The notes beneath the pieces were generated by a model, which did not search any database, was not told where the DNA came from, and was given only the letters and a program-made list of their open reading frames with translations. Shown here piece after piece: positions 1 to 8,620 of a stretch of DNA of 64,000 nucleotides (position 1 is its first letter; the number at the start of each line of letters is the position of its first letter). The DNA is from Planococcus shixiaomingii (GTDB taxonomy: Bacteria > Bacillota > Bacilli > Bacillales_A > Planococcaceae): assembly GCF_030413615.1 (NCBI RefSeq), contig NZ_CP129236.1, positions 1,720,001-1,784,000 of the forward strand, read 5' to 3'. The position numbers and the translations under genes are program-made.

Positions 1-2
1 TT

Positions 3-1535
3 CCTCGCATCTACGAAACCGGCCGGACAGAACTCAATAAAGAACTGCAATTGCAAAACGGCTTAAAAATCGTGACTTCCAGGTTTCCGATGATCGATGA
101 ACACGGAGAAACAATCGGGGCTTTCGCAGTCTTTCAAGATATTTCTGAAGTCGTGTCGTTGGCCGAAGAAATCACCGATTTAAAAGAAGTCCAGACGATG
201 CTTCAAGCGATCATCCAGTCAAGCGATGATGCGATTTCAGTCGTCGATGAAAAAGGGAACGGCTTGATCGTAAACCCGGCATACACTCGCATTACCGGGC
301 TGCAGACTAAAGACGTTATCGGACAGCCGGCGTCGGCAGACATTTCTGAAGGGGAAAGCATGCACTTCAAAGCGCTGAAAACGAGAAAACCGGTGCGCGG
401 AGTCAATATGAAAGTTGGGCCGGCTAACCGGGAAGTCATCGTCAATGTGGCGCCGATCATCGTTGACAACAAGTTGAAAGGCAGCGTCGGCGTTATACAC
501 GATACCACCGAAATCCGGTCACTGATGAAAGAATTGGACCGTGCCCGCAGCATCATCCGGACCTTGGAATCGAAATATACGTTTGATGATATTATCGGTT
601 TGTCTGCTGAAATGCAGTTGTCGCTTCAACAGGCGAAACTGGCTGCCCAGACTTTGGTAACGGTATTGCTGCGCGGTGAATCAGGTACAGGGAAAGAGTT
701 GTTCGCTCATGCTATCCATAGCGCCAGCGATCGGAAGTTCAATAAATTTGTCCGAGTGAATTGCGCCGCTTTGTCTGAAGAGATTTTGGATAGCGAGCTT
801 TTCGGCTATGAAGACGGAGCGGTCCCTTTTGTCAAAAGCGGTGAAAAGCGCGGACTTTTTGAAGAAGCCAACAACGGAAGCATTTTCCTGGACGAAATCG
901 GGGAGTTGTCACCGGCTATCCAAAGCAAATTGCTGCGCGTTTTGCAGGAACATGAAACGCTTCGAATCGGTGGGACGAAACCGATTCCCGTCAACGTCCG
1001 GGTCATTGCGTCAACAAACGCCAATATGGAAAAAGCACTGCTTGATGGGACGTTCCGGGAAGATCTGTATTACCGTCTGAACCGTATGCCGATTTTAATT
1101 CCGCCGCTCCGCAGCCGTAAGCAAGACATTCCGCGGATTGCCGAACGCCTGCTTTTAAAGCTCAATCAAGAGTATGGCAGAAAAGTCGAAGCGATTACGG
1201 ACAAAGCACTGGGGCTTCTCCGGGTCTACGATTGGCCGGGCAACGTCAGGGAACTTGAAAATGTCATAAGCCGTTCGATGATTTTCATGCAGATGCATGA
1301 GCACGTATTGACCGAAGAGCATATTCCGTTGAACATGCTAAAAGCAGCAGAGGCAAAAAGTGAAGTGGTCGTTGAAGCTTCCGTACCTTTGCAAGAACAA
1401 TTGGATACGGTGGAACGGGCGATTTTGCACCACGCACTTACACAATTTAAAGGCAATAAGACAAAAACTGCAAAGCAGCTCGAGATATCGCTCCGTACTT
1501 TATACTACAAACTTGAAAAATACGGTTTGGCGTAA
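3..1535 (+). CDS. bkdR: Sigma-54-dependent activator BkdR, 5' end outside window
   Basis: The reading frame is open to the left edge, so the N-terminus is missing; the TTG at 51 is only the first internal start-like codon. Counting from that codon, a PAS-type sensor lies at about residues 45-155. A sigma-54 AAA+ domain follows at about 180-420 with Walker A GESGTGKE (209-216) and Walker B FLDEIGE (279-285). A Fis-type helix-turn-helix closes the protein ([20 protein letters not shown], last 30 residues). Known family role: PAS-AAA-Fis activators of this type switch on ptb-bcd-buk-bkd operons with sigma-54 RNA polymerase when branched-chain amino acids or their keto acids are plentiful. It sits directly upstream of that operon in the same orientation. 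Oddity: the sigma-54 contact loop, normally GAFTGA, reads GAVPFV (256-261), with flanking sequence and length intact. Family and context are clear; how it activates with that loop is not. Confidence 0.93.
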   Translation, partial: PRIYETGRTELNKELQLQNGLKIVTSRFPMIDEHGETIGAFAVFQDISEVVSLAEEITDLKEVQTMLQAIIQSSDDAISVVDEKGNGLIVNPAYTRITGLQTKDVIGQPASADISEGESMHFKALKTRKPVRGVNMKVGPANREVIVNVAPIIVDNKLKGSVGVIHDTTEIRSLMKELDRARSIIRTLESKYTFDDIIGLSAEMQLSLQQAKLAAQTLVTVLLRGESGTGKELFAHAIHSASDRKFNKFVRVNCAALSEEILDSELFGYEDGAVPFVKSGEKRGLFEEANNGSIFLDEIGELSPAIQSKLLRVLQEHETLRIGGTKPIPVNVRVIASTNANMEKALLDGTFREDLYYRLNRMPILIPPLRSRKQDIPRIAERLLLKLNQEYGRKVEAITDKALGLLRVYDWPGNVRELENVISRSMIFMQMHEHVLTEEHIPLNMLKAAEAKSEVVVEASVPLQEQLDTVERAILHHALTQFKGNKTKTAKQLEISLRTLYYKLEKYGLA

Positions 1536-1541
1536 GCGTTT

Positions 1542-1567
1542 TTGCAAAACCTTGCACGGTTTTGCAA
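1542..1567. promoter_or_regulatory. 26-bp dyad between bkdR and ptb
   Basis: Perfect 10-bp arms TTGCAAAACC/GGTTTTGCAA flank a 6-base spacer just after the bkdR stop. The word TTGCA occurs four times between 1542 and 1576. TTGCAG-N5-ATGCT (1572-1587) has the GC spacing of a -24/-12 promoter but is a weak match; TTGCACGG-TTTTGCA inside the dyad is one base short of correct spacing. It could be the BkdR enhancer site, part of the sigma-54 promoter, or a weak terminator for bkdR, since no clear T-run follows. I favour a regulatory role because ptb starts 100 bases downstream. Confidence 0.5.
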
Positions 1568-1599
1568 TTATTTGCAGAGTATATGCTCCAAAAACCGAA

Positions 1600-1613
1600 A
1601 TAAAACGCTTACA
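1600..1613 (+). promoter_or_regulatory. Possible cre (CcpA) site upstream of ptb
   Basis: ATAAAACGCTTACA matches the cre consensus TGWNANCGNTNWCA except at the first two bases. Catabolite control of bkd operons is plausible in Bacillales, but one degenerate match is weak support. Confidence 0.25.
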
Positions 1614-1670
1614 TCCCTTATATCACACGGTTTTATCTGTTTTAATAAAGAAGGAGTGAGGTGACAAAAC

Positions 1671-2579
1671 ATGACCACATTAACCGATTTAATAGAAAGT
1701 ATTGCCGTAACCGAAGCGAATACTGTTGCAGTTGCTGCTGCAGCGGATCGTGAAGTGATGGAGGCAATAAGCCTGGCGATTGGAAGAGGAATGGCGAGTT
1801 TCAGACTCTACGATGATGAATCGAAGCTGAAGGAACTGATCCATAGCGATTTCCCACATTTGGTTGGCCATCCAAAAATCCAGCTTTTTCATGTTAAAGG
1901 AGCCGCTCAAGCAGCCAAAGAAGCCGTGAAGTCAGTTTACATGAATGATTCCAATGTGCTTATGAAAGGCCATATTCCAACAGCTGTCCTTATGAAGGCT
2001 GTCTTGAATCCCGAATTCGGTTTGCGCACAGGAAGTGTTTTATCCCATGTAGCAGCTTTTGAAATTGAAGGATTTGAGAGATTGATTTTTATAACAGATG
2101 CTGGGATGAATATATCTCCAGATCTTCAGCAAAAAGCGCAAATCATCCAAAACGCCGTGCAAATCGCACGCGCAGTAGGCGTCGACTTGCCAATAGTGGC
2201 ACCGCTTGCAGCGGTTGAAGTGATCAATCCGAACATGCAAGCTACACTTGACGCAGCAGCCCTGACAGCGATGAATCGGCGTGGACAAATTAAAGACTGC
2301 ATCGTAGACGGTCCATTGGCGCTTGATAACGCGATCTCTTTAGAAGCAGCCAAAAACAAAGGGCTAATGGGAGACACTGCCGGCAGAGCCGACATTCTTC
2401 TCGTTCCAAATATTGAATCCGGCAATATCCTATACAAATCATTGGTTTATTTTTCAAATGCGAAAGTGGGCGGGGTCATCGCCGGTGCAAAAGCGCCGAT
2501 TGTATTGACATCCCGTGCAGACAGTGCCGAAAGCAAGTTGTTTTCGCTCGCTTTAGCAATCTGTTCATCAACTATTTAA
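1671..2579 (+). CDS. ptb: Phosphate butyryltransferase (branched-chain)
   Basis: A 302-residue member of the phosphate acetyl/butyryltransferase family, full length. It converts butyryl-, isobutyryl-, isovaleryl- or 2-methylbutyryl-CoA plus phosphate to the acyl phosphate and free CoA in the cytoplasm. The ATG at 1671 is preceded by AAGGAGTGAGGTG. It is the first gene of the bkd operon; bcd follows after 25 bases and buk, which uses the acyl phosphate to make ATP, comes third. Family assignment rests on overall sequence (for example the C-terminal GGVIAGAKAPIVLTSRADS segment) and on the ptb-bcd-buk order typical of Bacillales. Confidence 0.93.
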   Translation: MTTLTDLIESIAVTEANTVAVAAAADREVMEAISLAIGRGMASFRLYDDESKLKELIHSDFPHLVGHPKIQLFHVKGAAQAAKEAVKSVYMNDSNVLMKGHIPTAVLMKAVLNPEFGLRTGSVLSHVAAFEIEGFERLIFITDAGMNISPDLQQKAQIIQNAVQIARAVGVDLPIVAPLAAVEVINPNMQATLDAAALTAMNRRGQIKDCIVDGPLALDNAISLEAAKNKGLMGDTAGRADILLVPNIESGNILYKSLVYFSNAKVGGVIAGAKAPIVLTSRADSAESKLFSLALAICSSTI

Positions 2580-2604
2580 TGAGACCTATTAGGAGGAATT
2601 GACA

Positions 2605-3699
2605 ATGGAAATTTTCAAAAAAATGGAAGAGCACGACTACGAACAATTGGTATTTTGCCAAGATAAAAACTCAGGATTAAAAGCGATCATCTGCATCCAT
2701 GACACAACGCTTGGACCGGCACTTGGCGGGACGCGCATGTGGAATTACGCAACAGAAGAAGAAGCAATCGAAGACGCTATCCGCCTTGGCCGCGGAATGA
2801 CATATAAAAACGCAGCTGCAGGGCTTAACCTTGGCGGCGGTAAAACAGTTATCATCGGGGATCCGTTGAAAGACAAAAACGAAGAAATGTTCCGCGCATT
2901 CGGACGTTTCATTCAAGGCTTGAATGGCCGTTACATAACAGCAGAAGATGTAGGGACGACTGTTGCGGATATGGACTTGATCCACGAAGAAACAGATTTC
3001 GTAACCGGCATCTCCCCGGCTTTCGGTTCTTCAGGAAATCCATCACCGGTTACAGCTTACGGCTGCTACATCGGCATGAAAGCTGCAGCTCTTGAAGCTT
3101 TCGGAGACGATTCTTTAGAAGGAAAAACCATTGCGGTCCAAGGTGTCGGCAACGTAGCCTACACGCTTTGCAAGCACTTGCATGAAGAAGGCGCGAAATT
3201 GATCGTAACCGACATTAACCAAGAAGCGGTTGACCGTGCAGTTAACGACTTTGGCGCTACAGCTGTGGGACCGAATGACATTTATTCGCAAGAAGCGGAT
3301 ATTTTTGCCCCTTGCGCAATGGGAGCCATCATCAACGATGACACCATTCCGCAATTGAAAGTGAAAGTGGTAGCCGGTTCTGCCAACAACCAGTTAAAAG
3401 AAGCGCGCCACGGCGATGAGCTTGAAGCGCGGGGCATCGTTTATGCACCTGACTTTGTTATCAACTCAGGCGGCGTAATCAACGTAGCGGACGAATTGTA
3501 CGGATACAACAACGAACGTGCCATGAAACGCGTTGAAACAATTTACGACAGCATTACAAAAATCTTTGAAATTTCAAAACGCGACAACGTGCCAAGCTAC
3601 ATTGCTGCTGACCGCATGGCGGAAGAGCGCATCGAACGCGTCCGTACTTCCCGCAGCCAATTTTTACGCAATGAACACAACATTCTTAGCAGACGCTAA
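2605..3699 (+). CDS. bcd: Leucine dehydrogenase
   Basis: A 364-residue Glu/Leu/Phe/Val dehydrogenase. It performs reversible NAD-dependent oxidative deamination of leucine, valine and isoleucine to the 2-oxo acids that feed the BCKDH complex encoded downstream. Visible family marks are the substrate-site glycine-rich segment [14 protein letters not shown] with its lysine (about residues 75-88), the second catalytic region [12 protein letters not shown], and the Rossmann segment [12 protein letters not shown] (about 178-189). I chose ATG 2605 because AGGAGG at 2591-2596 is correctly spaced and [14 protein letters not shown] is the usual family start; an in-frame TTG lies at 2599. Second gene of the operon. 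Confidence 0.95.
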   Translation: MEIFKKMEEHDYEQLVFCQDKNSGLKAIICIHDTTLGPALGGTRMWNYATEEEAIEDAIRLGRGMTYKNAAAGLNLGGGKTVIIGDPLKDKNEEMFRAFGRFIQGLNGRYITAEDVGTTVADMDLIHEETDFVTGISPAFGSSGNPSPVTAYGCYIGMKAAALEAFGDDSLEGKTIAVQGVGNVAYTLCKHLHEEGAKLIVTDINQEAVDRAVNDFGATAVGPNDIYSQEADIFAPCAMGAIINDDTIPQLKVKVVAGSANNQLKEARHGDELEARGIVYAPDFVINSGGVINVADELYGYNNERAMKRVETIYDSITKIFEISKRDNVPSYIAADRMAEERIERVRTSRSQFLRNEHNILSRR

Positions 3700-3720
3700 T
3701 AACGAAATGGAGGGGCCGCT

Positions 3721-4806
3721 GTGCAAGAACAGCTGTATCGAATACTAGTCATTAATCCTGGATCAACTTCGACTAAGATCGGCGTTTTTGACAACGATGT
3801 CCTGATTATGGAAAAGACCATCCGACACTCTTCGGAAGAAATTGCTGGCTTTTCAACCATCATCGATCAATACGCTTTCCGAAAGCAAACAATTTTGGAA
3901 GCATTGGACGAAGAAGGCATGAATGTCTCCAATCTTTCCGCGGTATGCGGAAGAGGCGGTTTGCTCCGGCCGATTGAAGGTGGTACTTATTCTGTCAATG
4001 AAACGATGCTTGACGATTTACGGAGCGGCTATTCAGGCCAGCATGCATCCAACTTAGGCGGCATTATCGCTTTTGAAATTGCTGGCGGTTTGAATATCCC
4101 TTCCTATATCGTCGACCCCGTTGTTGTCGATGAACTCGATCCGATTGCCCGTATATCCGGCTTTTCCTTAATAAGCCGGAAATCGATTTTCCATGCTTTA
4201 AACCAGAAAGCGGTCGCTAGGCGTTTTGCCCATGACAAAGGCCGCAAATATGAAGAGTTGAATTTAATCGTCACACATATGGGCGGCGGCATTACTGTCG
4301 GCGCCCATTCGGGTGGCCGCGTAATCGAAGTCAACAATGGCCTTCATGGCGATGGCCCGTTCTCTCCCGAACGCGCCGGAACAGTGCCAGCAGGCGACTT
4401 GGTTGAATTGTGTTTTTCAGGGCAGTACTACCGCCATGAAATCATGAAGAAATTGGTTGGCCAAGGCGGACTGGTCGGGTATTTAGGGACGAACGATGCC
4501 GTTACGGTTGAAAAACGCATCAAAAAAGGCGATCAGGAAGCCGAACTTGTTTACGAAGCGATGGCTTACCAAGTAGCCCGAGAAATCGGTTCGGCAAGCG
4601 CTGTCCTAAAAGGCAATGTGGACGCCATCATTTTAACAGGCGGACTTGCCTATGGAAAAGGCTTTGTTGAAGCCATATCAAAGCGCGTCAGCTGGATTGC
4701 GGACGTGGCAGTATACCCAGGAGAAAACGAACTTCAAGCTTTGGCTGAAGGAGCGGTCCGGGTCTTAAAAGGTGAAGAAAAAGCGAAAATCTATCCAGCA
4801 GGATAA
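3721..4806 (+). CDS. buk: Butyrate kinase
   Basis: A 361-residue acetokinase-family kinase. It transfers the phosphoryl group from butyryl phosphate or branched-chain acyl phosphates to ADP, yielding the free acid and ATP. Signature segments are the N-terminal phosphate site [18 protein letters not shown] (about residues 9-26) and the acetokinase-type [20 protein letters not shown] (about 185-204). The GTG start at 3721 has TGGAGGGG (from about 3708) at normal distance. It is placed between bcd and lpdV in the catabolic operon, so energy from the thioester made by BCKDH is recovered by Ptb plus Buk. Confidence 0.93.
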   Translation: MQEQLYRILVINPGSTSTKIGVFDNDVLIMEKTIRHSSEEIAGFSTIIDQYAFRKQTILEALDEEGMNVSNLSAVCGRGGLLRPIEGGTYSVNETMLDDLRSGYSGQHASNLGGIIAFEIAGGLNIPSYIVDPVVVDELDPIARISGFSLISRKSIFHALNQKAVARRFAHDKGRKYEELNLIVTHMGGGITVGAHSGGRVIEVNNGLHGDGPFSPERAGTVPAGDLVELCFSGQYYRHEIMKKLVGQGGLVGYLGTNDAVTVEKRIKKGDQEAELVYEAMAYQVAREIGSASAVLKGNVDAIILTGGLAYGKGFVEAISKRVSWIADVAVYPGENELQALAEGAVRVLKGEEKAKIYPAG

Positions 4807-4830
4807 GAAGTAATAAAGGAGGTCGTCTTC

Positions 4831-6258
4831 ATGGCTCAAAATTATGATGTAGTCATTCTTGGAGGCGGAACGGGTGGTTATGTAGCTGCTATCCGTTCAG
4901 CTCAACTCGGATTGAAAACCGCAATCGTTGAAAAAGGCAATCTCGGCGGCACATGCCTGCATAAAGGCTGTATCCCGAGCAAAGCGTTGCTCAGAAGCGC
5001 AGAAGTATATGCAACGACAAAAAACCACGCGGCGGATTTCGGGGTGCAAACTGGAGAAGTTTCCCTTGATTTTTCGCGTGTCCAACAGCGCAAACAAGGC
5101 ATCGTCGATCAATTGCACGCTGGTGTACAAGGGTTGATGAAAAAAGGCAAAATCGATGTTTATGAAGGAATAGGCCGCATCTTAGGGCCATCTATTTTCT
5201 CTCCGAATGCCGGCACTGTTTCTGTGGAAATGAGCAACGGTGAAGAAAACGAAATGCTGATTCCACACAACGTCATTATCGCAACAGGCTCGCGTCCGCG
5301 GACATTGCCTGGATTAACGATCGACGGGAAATTCGTTATGAGTTCTGACGAAGCTTTGTTAATGGAAGAATTGCCCCAATCGATCTTGATCGTCGGAGGC
5401 GGCGTTATCGGAATCGAATGGGCTTCCATGCTCAACGATTTCGGTGTTGATGTAACGGTCATCGAATACGCGGACCGCATCATTCCGACGGAAGACAAAG
5501 ATGTTTCCAAAGAAATGCAGAAGCTGATGACGAAAAAAGGCATCAAATTTGCGACTAGCGCGAAAGTGATGGCGGAAACGCTCCAAACCGGCGACAACGG
5601 TGTGACAATCCAAGCGGAAATCAAAGGCGGAATGGAAACATTCAGTGCAGAAAGAATGCTGGTTTCAGTTGGACGCCAAGCAAATATAGAAAACATCGGC
5701 CTTGAAAACACCGATATCATCATAGAAAAAGGCTTTATCAAAGTTAAAGATTCTTTCCAGACAAAAGAATCGCACATTTACGCAATCGGTGATGTAATCG
5801 GCGGCCTTCAGCTTGCCCACGTGGCATCCCATGAAGGAATTACAGCGGTTGAGCATATTAAAGGCAATAACCCGCATGCCATTAACTACGATTTAGTTTC
5901 GCGCTGCATTTATTCGAATCCTGAAGCAGCGAGCGTCGGCATTACGGAAGAACAAGCGAAAGAGCAAGGGTTTAACGTCAAAGTCGGCAAGTTCTCGTTC
6001 AAAGCGATCGGAAAAGCGCTCGTATACGGCGAATCGGATGGTTTTGTTAAAATCATCGCCAACAAAGACACCAATGATATTTTAGGCGTTCATATGATCG
6101 GTCCCCACGTTACCGATATGATTTCAGAAGCTGGCCTTGCCATGGTTCTGGATGCCACTCCGTGGGAAATCGCCGATACCATCCATCCGCATCCGACTCT
6201 TTCAGAAGTCATGGGCGAAGCGGCCTTGGCTGTTGACGGCAAAGCAATTCACAGTTAA
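4831..6258 (+). CDS. lpdV: Dihydrolipoyl dehydrogenase (E3 of BCKDH)
   Basis: A 475-residue class I pyridine nucleotide-disulfide oxidoreductase. It reoxidises dihydrolipoamide on the E2 core of the branched-chain 2-oxo acid dehydrogenase complex and passes electrons through FAD to NAD. It shows the N-terminal FAD motif VILGGGTGGYVAA (about 8-20), the redox disulfide GGTCLHKGCIPSKALL (about 39-54), a central NAD Rossmann motif GGGVIGIEWASM (about 188-199), and the C-terminal His-Glu base in HPHPTLSEVMGEAA. RBS AAAGGAGG precedes ATG 4831. Fourth gene of the bkd operon; E1 alpha starts 13 bases after its stop. Confidence 0.95.
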   Translation: MAQNYDVVILGGGTGGYVAAIRSAQLGLKTAIVEKGNLGGTCLHKGCIPSKALLRSAEVYATTKNHAADFGVQTGEVSLDFSRVQQRKQGIVDQLHAGVQGLMKKGKIDVYEGIGRILGPSIFSPNAGTVSVEMSNGEENEMLIPHNVIIATGSRPRTLPGLTIDGKFVMSSDEALLMEELPQSILIVGGGVIGIEWASMLNDFGVDVTVIEYADRIIPTEDKDVSKEMQKLMTKKGIKFATSAKVMAETLQTGDNGVTIQAEIKGGMETFSAERMLVSVGRQANIENIGLENTDIIIEKGFIKVKDSFQTKESHIYAIGDVIGGLQLAHVASHEGITAVEHIKGNNPHAINYDLVSRCIYSNPEAASVGITEEQAKEQGFNVKVGKFSFKAIGKALVYGESDGFVKIIANKDTNDILGVHMIGPHVTDMISEAGLAMVLDATPWEIADTIHPHPTLSEVMGEAALAVDGKAIHS

Positions 6259-6271
6259 AGGAGGAATTTTA

Positions 6272-7276
6272 ATGGTTTCAAAACACGAAGAAGCAGGCTT
6301 ATCGAATGACGATTTGCTGAAAATGTATGAAACAATGCTGACAGCCCGCCGCGTCGATGAGCGCATGTGGCTATTAAACCGGGCAGGGAAAATCCCGTTC
6401 GTAATTTCTTGCCAAGGGCAGGAAGCGGCTCAAGTAGGAGCGGCCTTTGCTCTTGATAACCAAAAAGATTATATCGCGCCTTATTACCGCGATCTAGGTG
6501 TAGTGCTGCATTTTGGCATGACGCCGAAAGATTTGATGCTTTCCGCGTTCGCGAAAGCGGAAGACCCGAACTCCGGCGGCCGCCAAATGCCAGGGCATTT
6601 CGGCCAGAAGAAAAACCGCATCTTGACCGGCTCGTCTCCAGTGACGACGCAATTGCCACACGCAGTGGGCGTTGCTCTTGCCGGCAAAATGAAGAAAAAG
6701 GATTTCATCACCTTCACTACGCTTGGTGAAGGATCTTCCAACCAAGGTGATTTCCACGAAGGCTTGAACTTCGCGGGAGTTCATAAATTGCCGATCATCA
6801 CGATGGTTGAAAACAACAAATACGCAATTTCGGTACCGTATGATCGCCAAGTGGCGAGCAAGAACGTTTCAGACCGCGCTGCTGGATATGGTATGCCGGG
6901 TGTGACTATCGACGGCAACGACCCGATCGAAGTCTACAAGCACGTTAAGGCTGCTGCCGACCGTGCGCGCAACGGAGAAGGACCAAGCTTGATCGAAACC
7001 GTTTCCGAACGGATGACGGCTCACTCATCAGACGATGACCACCGTCAGTACCGGTCAGCTGATGAATTGGCTGCTCAAAAAGAAAAAGATCCGATCCTAT
7101 TATTCGGTGCTTACTTAAAAGAAAACAACATCATGGACGATGCCCTTGAAGCTGACATCAACACACGCATCATGGCAATCGTCAACGAAGCGACCGATTA
7201 CGCAGAAAACGCAGCATATGCGGAGCCGGAACACGCCTTGAAATACGTTTACGCAGAACAAGGAGGTAACGAATAA
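6272..7276 (+). CDS. bkdAA: Branched-chain 2-oxo acid dehydrogenase E1 alpha
   Basis: A 334-residue thiamine diphosphate-dependent E1 alpha subunit. With BkdAB it decarboxylates the 2-oxo acids of Val, Leu and Ile and acylates the lipoyl arm of E2. The TPP/Mg segment runs from GEGSSNQGDFHEG to ENNKYAIS (about residues 154-190). It starts with GEG where many E1 alphas have GDG, which is usual in this Bacillales subgroup as far as I recall. ATG 6272 follows AAAGGAGG (6258-6265); the frame continues upstream into lpdV but has no purpose there. Its stop overlaps the bkdAB start (TAATG), suggesting translational coupling of the two E1 chains. Confidence 0.95.
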   Translation: MVSKHEEAGLSNDDLLKMYETMLTARRVDERMWLLNRAGKIPFVISCQGQEAAQVGAAFALDNQKDYIAPYYRDLGVVLHFGMTPKDLMLSAFAKAEDPNSGGRQMPGHFGQKKNRILTGSSPVTTQLPHAVGVALAGKMKKKDFITFTTLGEGSSNQGDFHEGLNFAGVHKLPIITMVENNKYAISVPYDRQVASKNVSDRAAGYGMPGVTIDGNDPIEVYKHVKAAADRARNGEGPSLIETVSERMTAHSSDDDHRQYRSADELAAQKEKDPILLFGAYLKENNIMDDALEADINTRIMAIVNEATDYAENAAYAEPEHALKYVYAEQGGNE

Positions 7277-8259
7277 TGGCAGTTATGAATTATATTGACG
7301 CCATCACGCTTGCCATGAAAGAAGAAATGGAACGCGATGAAAACGTTTTTGTCGTCGGCGAAGATGTCGGTAAAAAAGGCGGCGTATTCAAAGCGACACA
7401 AGGCCTTTACGATCAGTTCGGCGAAGACCGCGTAGTCGATGCGCCGCTTGCTGAGTCAGCTATTGCTGGAGTGGCCATCGGTGCTGCGATGTACGGCATG
7501 CGCCCGATTGCTGAATTCCAATTTGCGGATTTCATCATGCCGGCTGTTAACCAGATTATTTCAGAAGCGTCACGCATTCGTTACCGTTCAAACAACGACT
7601 GGTCTTGCCCAATCGTTTTCCGTGCGCCTTTCGGTGGCGGTGTACACGGGGCGCTTTACCATTCTCAATCTGTTGAAGCGGTATTTGCGAACCAGCCTGG
7701 ACTTAAAATTGTTATTCCTTCAACACCTTACGATGCAAAAGGCTTGCTGAAAGCAGCGATCCGCGATGAAGATCCGGTCATGTTCTTCGAACACAAGCGC
7801 GCATACCGTCTGATCAAAGGCGAAGTGCCGGAAGAAGATTACACAATCGAAATCGGCAAAGCGGATGTTAAGCGAGAAGGCGACGACATTACCGTCATCA
7901 CTTACGGCTTGGCTGTCCACTTTGCGCTTCAAGCGGCAGAGCGCCTTGCAGAAGACGGCATTTCCGCGCATGTTCTTGACCTTCGCACGATTTATCCTTT
8001 GGATAAGGAAGGCATTATTGAAGCTGCGAAGAAAACAGGCAAAGTATTGCTCGTAACTGAAGACAACAAAGAAGGAAGCATCATTGGAGAAGTGGCAGCG
8101 ATCATCGCTGAAAACTGCTTGTTCGATCTTGACGCTCCGATCAAACGCCTGGCAGGTCCTGATGTTCCGGCAATGGCTTATGCACCAACAATGGAAAAAT
8201 ACTTCATGATCAACCCGGATAAAGTTGAAAAAGCAATGCGGGAATTGGCTGAGTTTTAA
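7276..8259 (+). CDS. bkdAB: Branched-chain 2-oxo acid dehydrogenase E1 beta
   Basis: A 327-residue transketolase-like E1 beta subunit, the partner of BkdAA in the alpha2beta2 E1. Family marks are GEDVGKKGGVFKAT (about 28-41), DAPLAESAIAGVAIG (about 55-69) and the C-terminal transketolase domain around VLLVTEDNKEGSIIGE (about 256-271). Its ATG overlaps the bkdAA stop, and AGGAGGTAACG lies just upstream. It is followed by an unusually long 361-base gap, holding a palindromic repeat, before the E2 gene. Confidence 0.95.
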   Translation: MAVMNYIDAITLAMKEEMERDENVFVVGEDVGKKGGVFKATQGLYDQFGEDRVVDAPLAESAIAGVAIGAAMYGMRPIAEFQFADFIMPAVNQIISEASRIRYRSNNDWSCPIVFRAPFGGGVHGALYHSQSVEAVFANQPGLKIVIPSTPYDAKGLLKAAIRDEDPVMFFEHKRAYRLIKGEVPEEDYTIEIGKADVKREGDDITVITYGLAVHFALQAAERLAEDGISAHVLDLRTIYPLDKEGIIEAAKKTGKVLLVTEDNKEGSIIGEVAAIIAENCLFDLDAPIKRLAGPDVPAMAYAPTMEKYFMINPDKVEKAMRELAEF

Positions 8260-8293
8260 TTCGAATAAATTGAATTTAAAACATTGATATTCC

Positions 8294-8409
8294 GCAAAAC
8301 AGCTCCGCTTTCCTGCGGGCTTGCGCCAAGACTCCTCGTCGCTTCGTGACTGTGGAGTCTCGGCTGTCTCGTCGCTTGCGCTGCCCCGCAGGAGTCTCCG
8401 CTGTTTTGC
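8294..8409. repeat. Long imperfect palindromic repeat inside the bkd operon
   Basis: The 361-base gap between bkdAB and bkdB holds a 116-base element that begins GCAAAACAGC and ends GCTGTTTTGC. Further arms pair inside (CCTGCGGG with CCCCGCAGG, and AGACTCC with GGAGTCT). The remaining gap sequence has no gene. The same terminal words bound the element at 46923-47024, so this is a dispersed repeat family. As RNA it would form a long hairpin between the E1 and E2 messages; no T-run follows, so it is not a normal terminator. Confidence 0.8.
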
Positions 8410-8620
8410 TCCGTATCTTTTATGGAACAGCGAAACAATATAAAAGTGCTTATTATTCAGCAACTATCTTAGCACCGGCGCGTCAAAGGGATAGGCGAAG
8501 CAATAAGAGGATTTTTTTTCGTCTTATTGCAGGAGCCATGCCCAAAGCGGTCTAAGCGGCTTGGAAAATTTATTTTCCTTAGTTCAACTAATTTAGTAAT
8601 GCACATAAGGAGGAAACCCT

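Noticed and set aside
7720..8463. 247-codon minus-strand frame over the end of bkdAB
   Set aside because: It is antisense to a well-supported E1 beta gene and to the palindromic repeat; no start signal.
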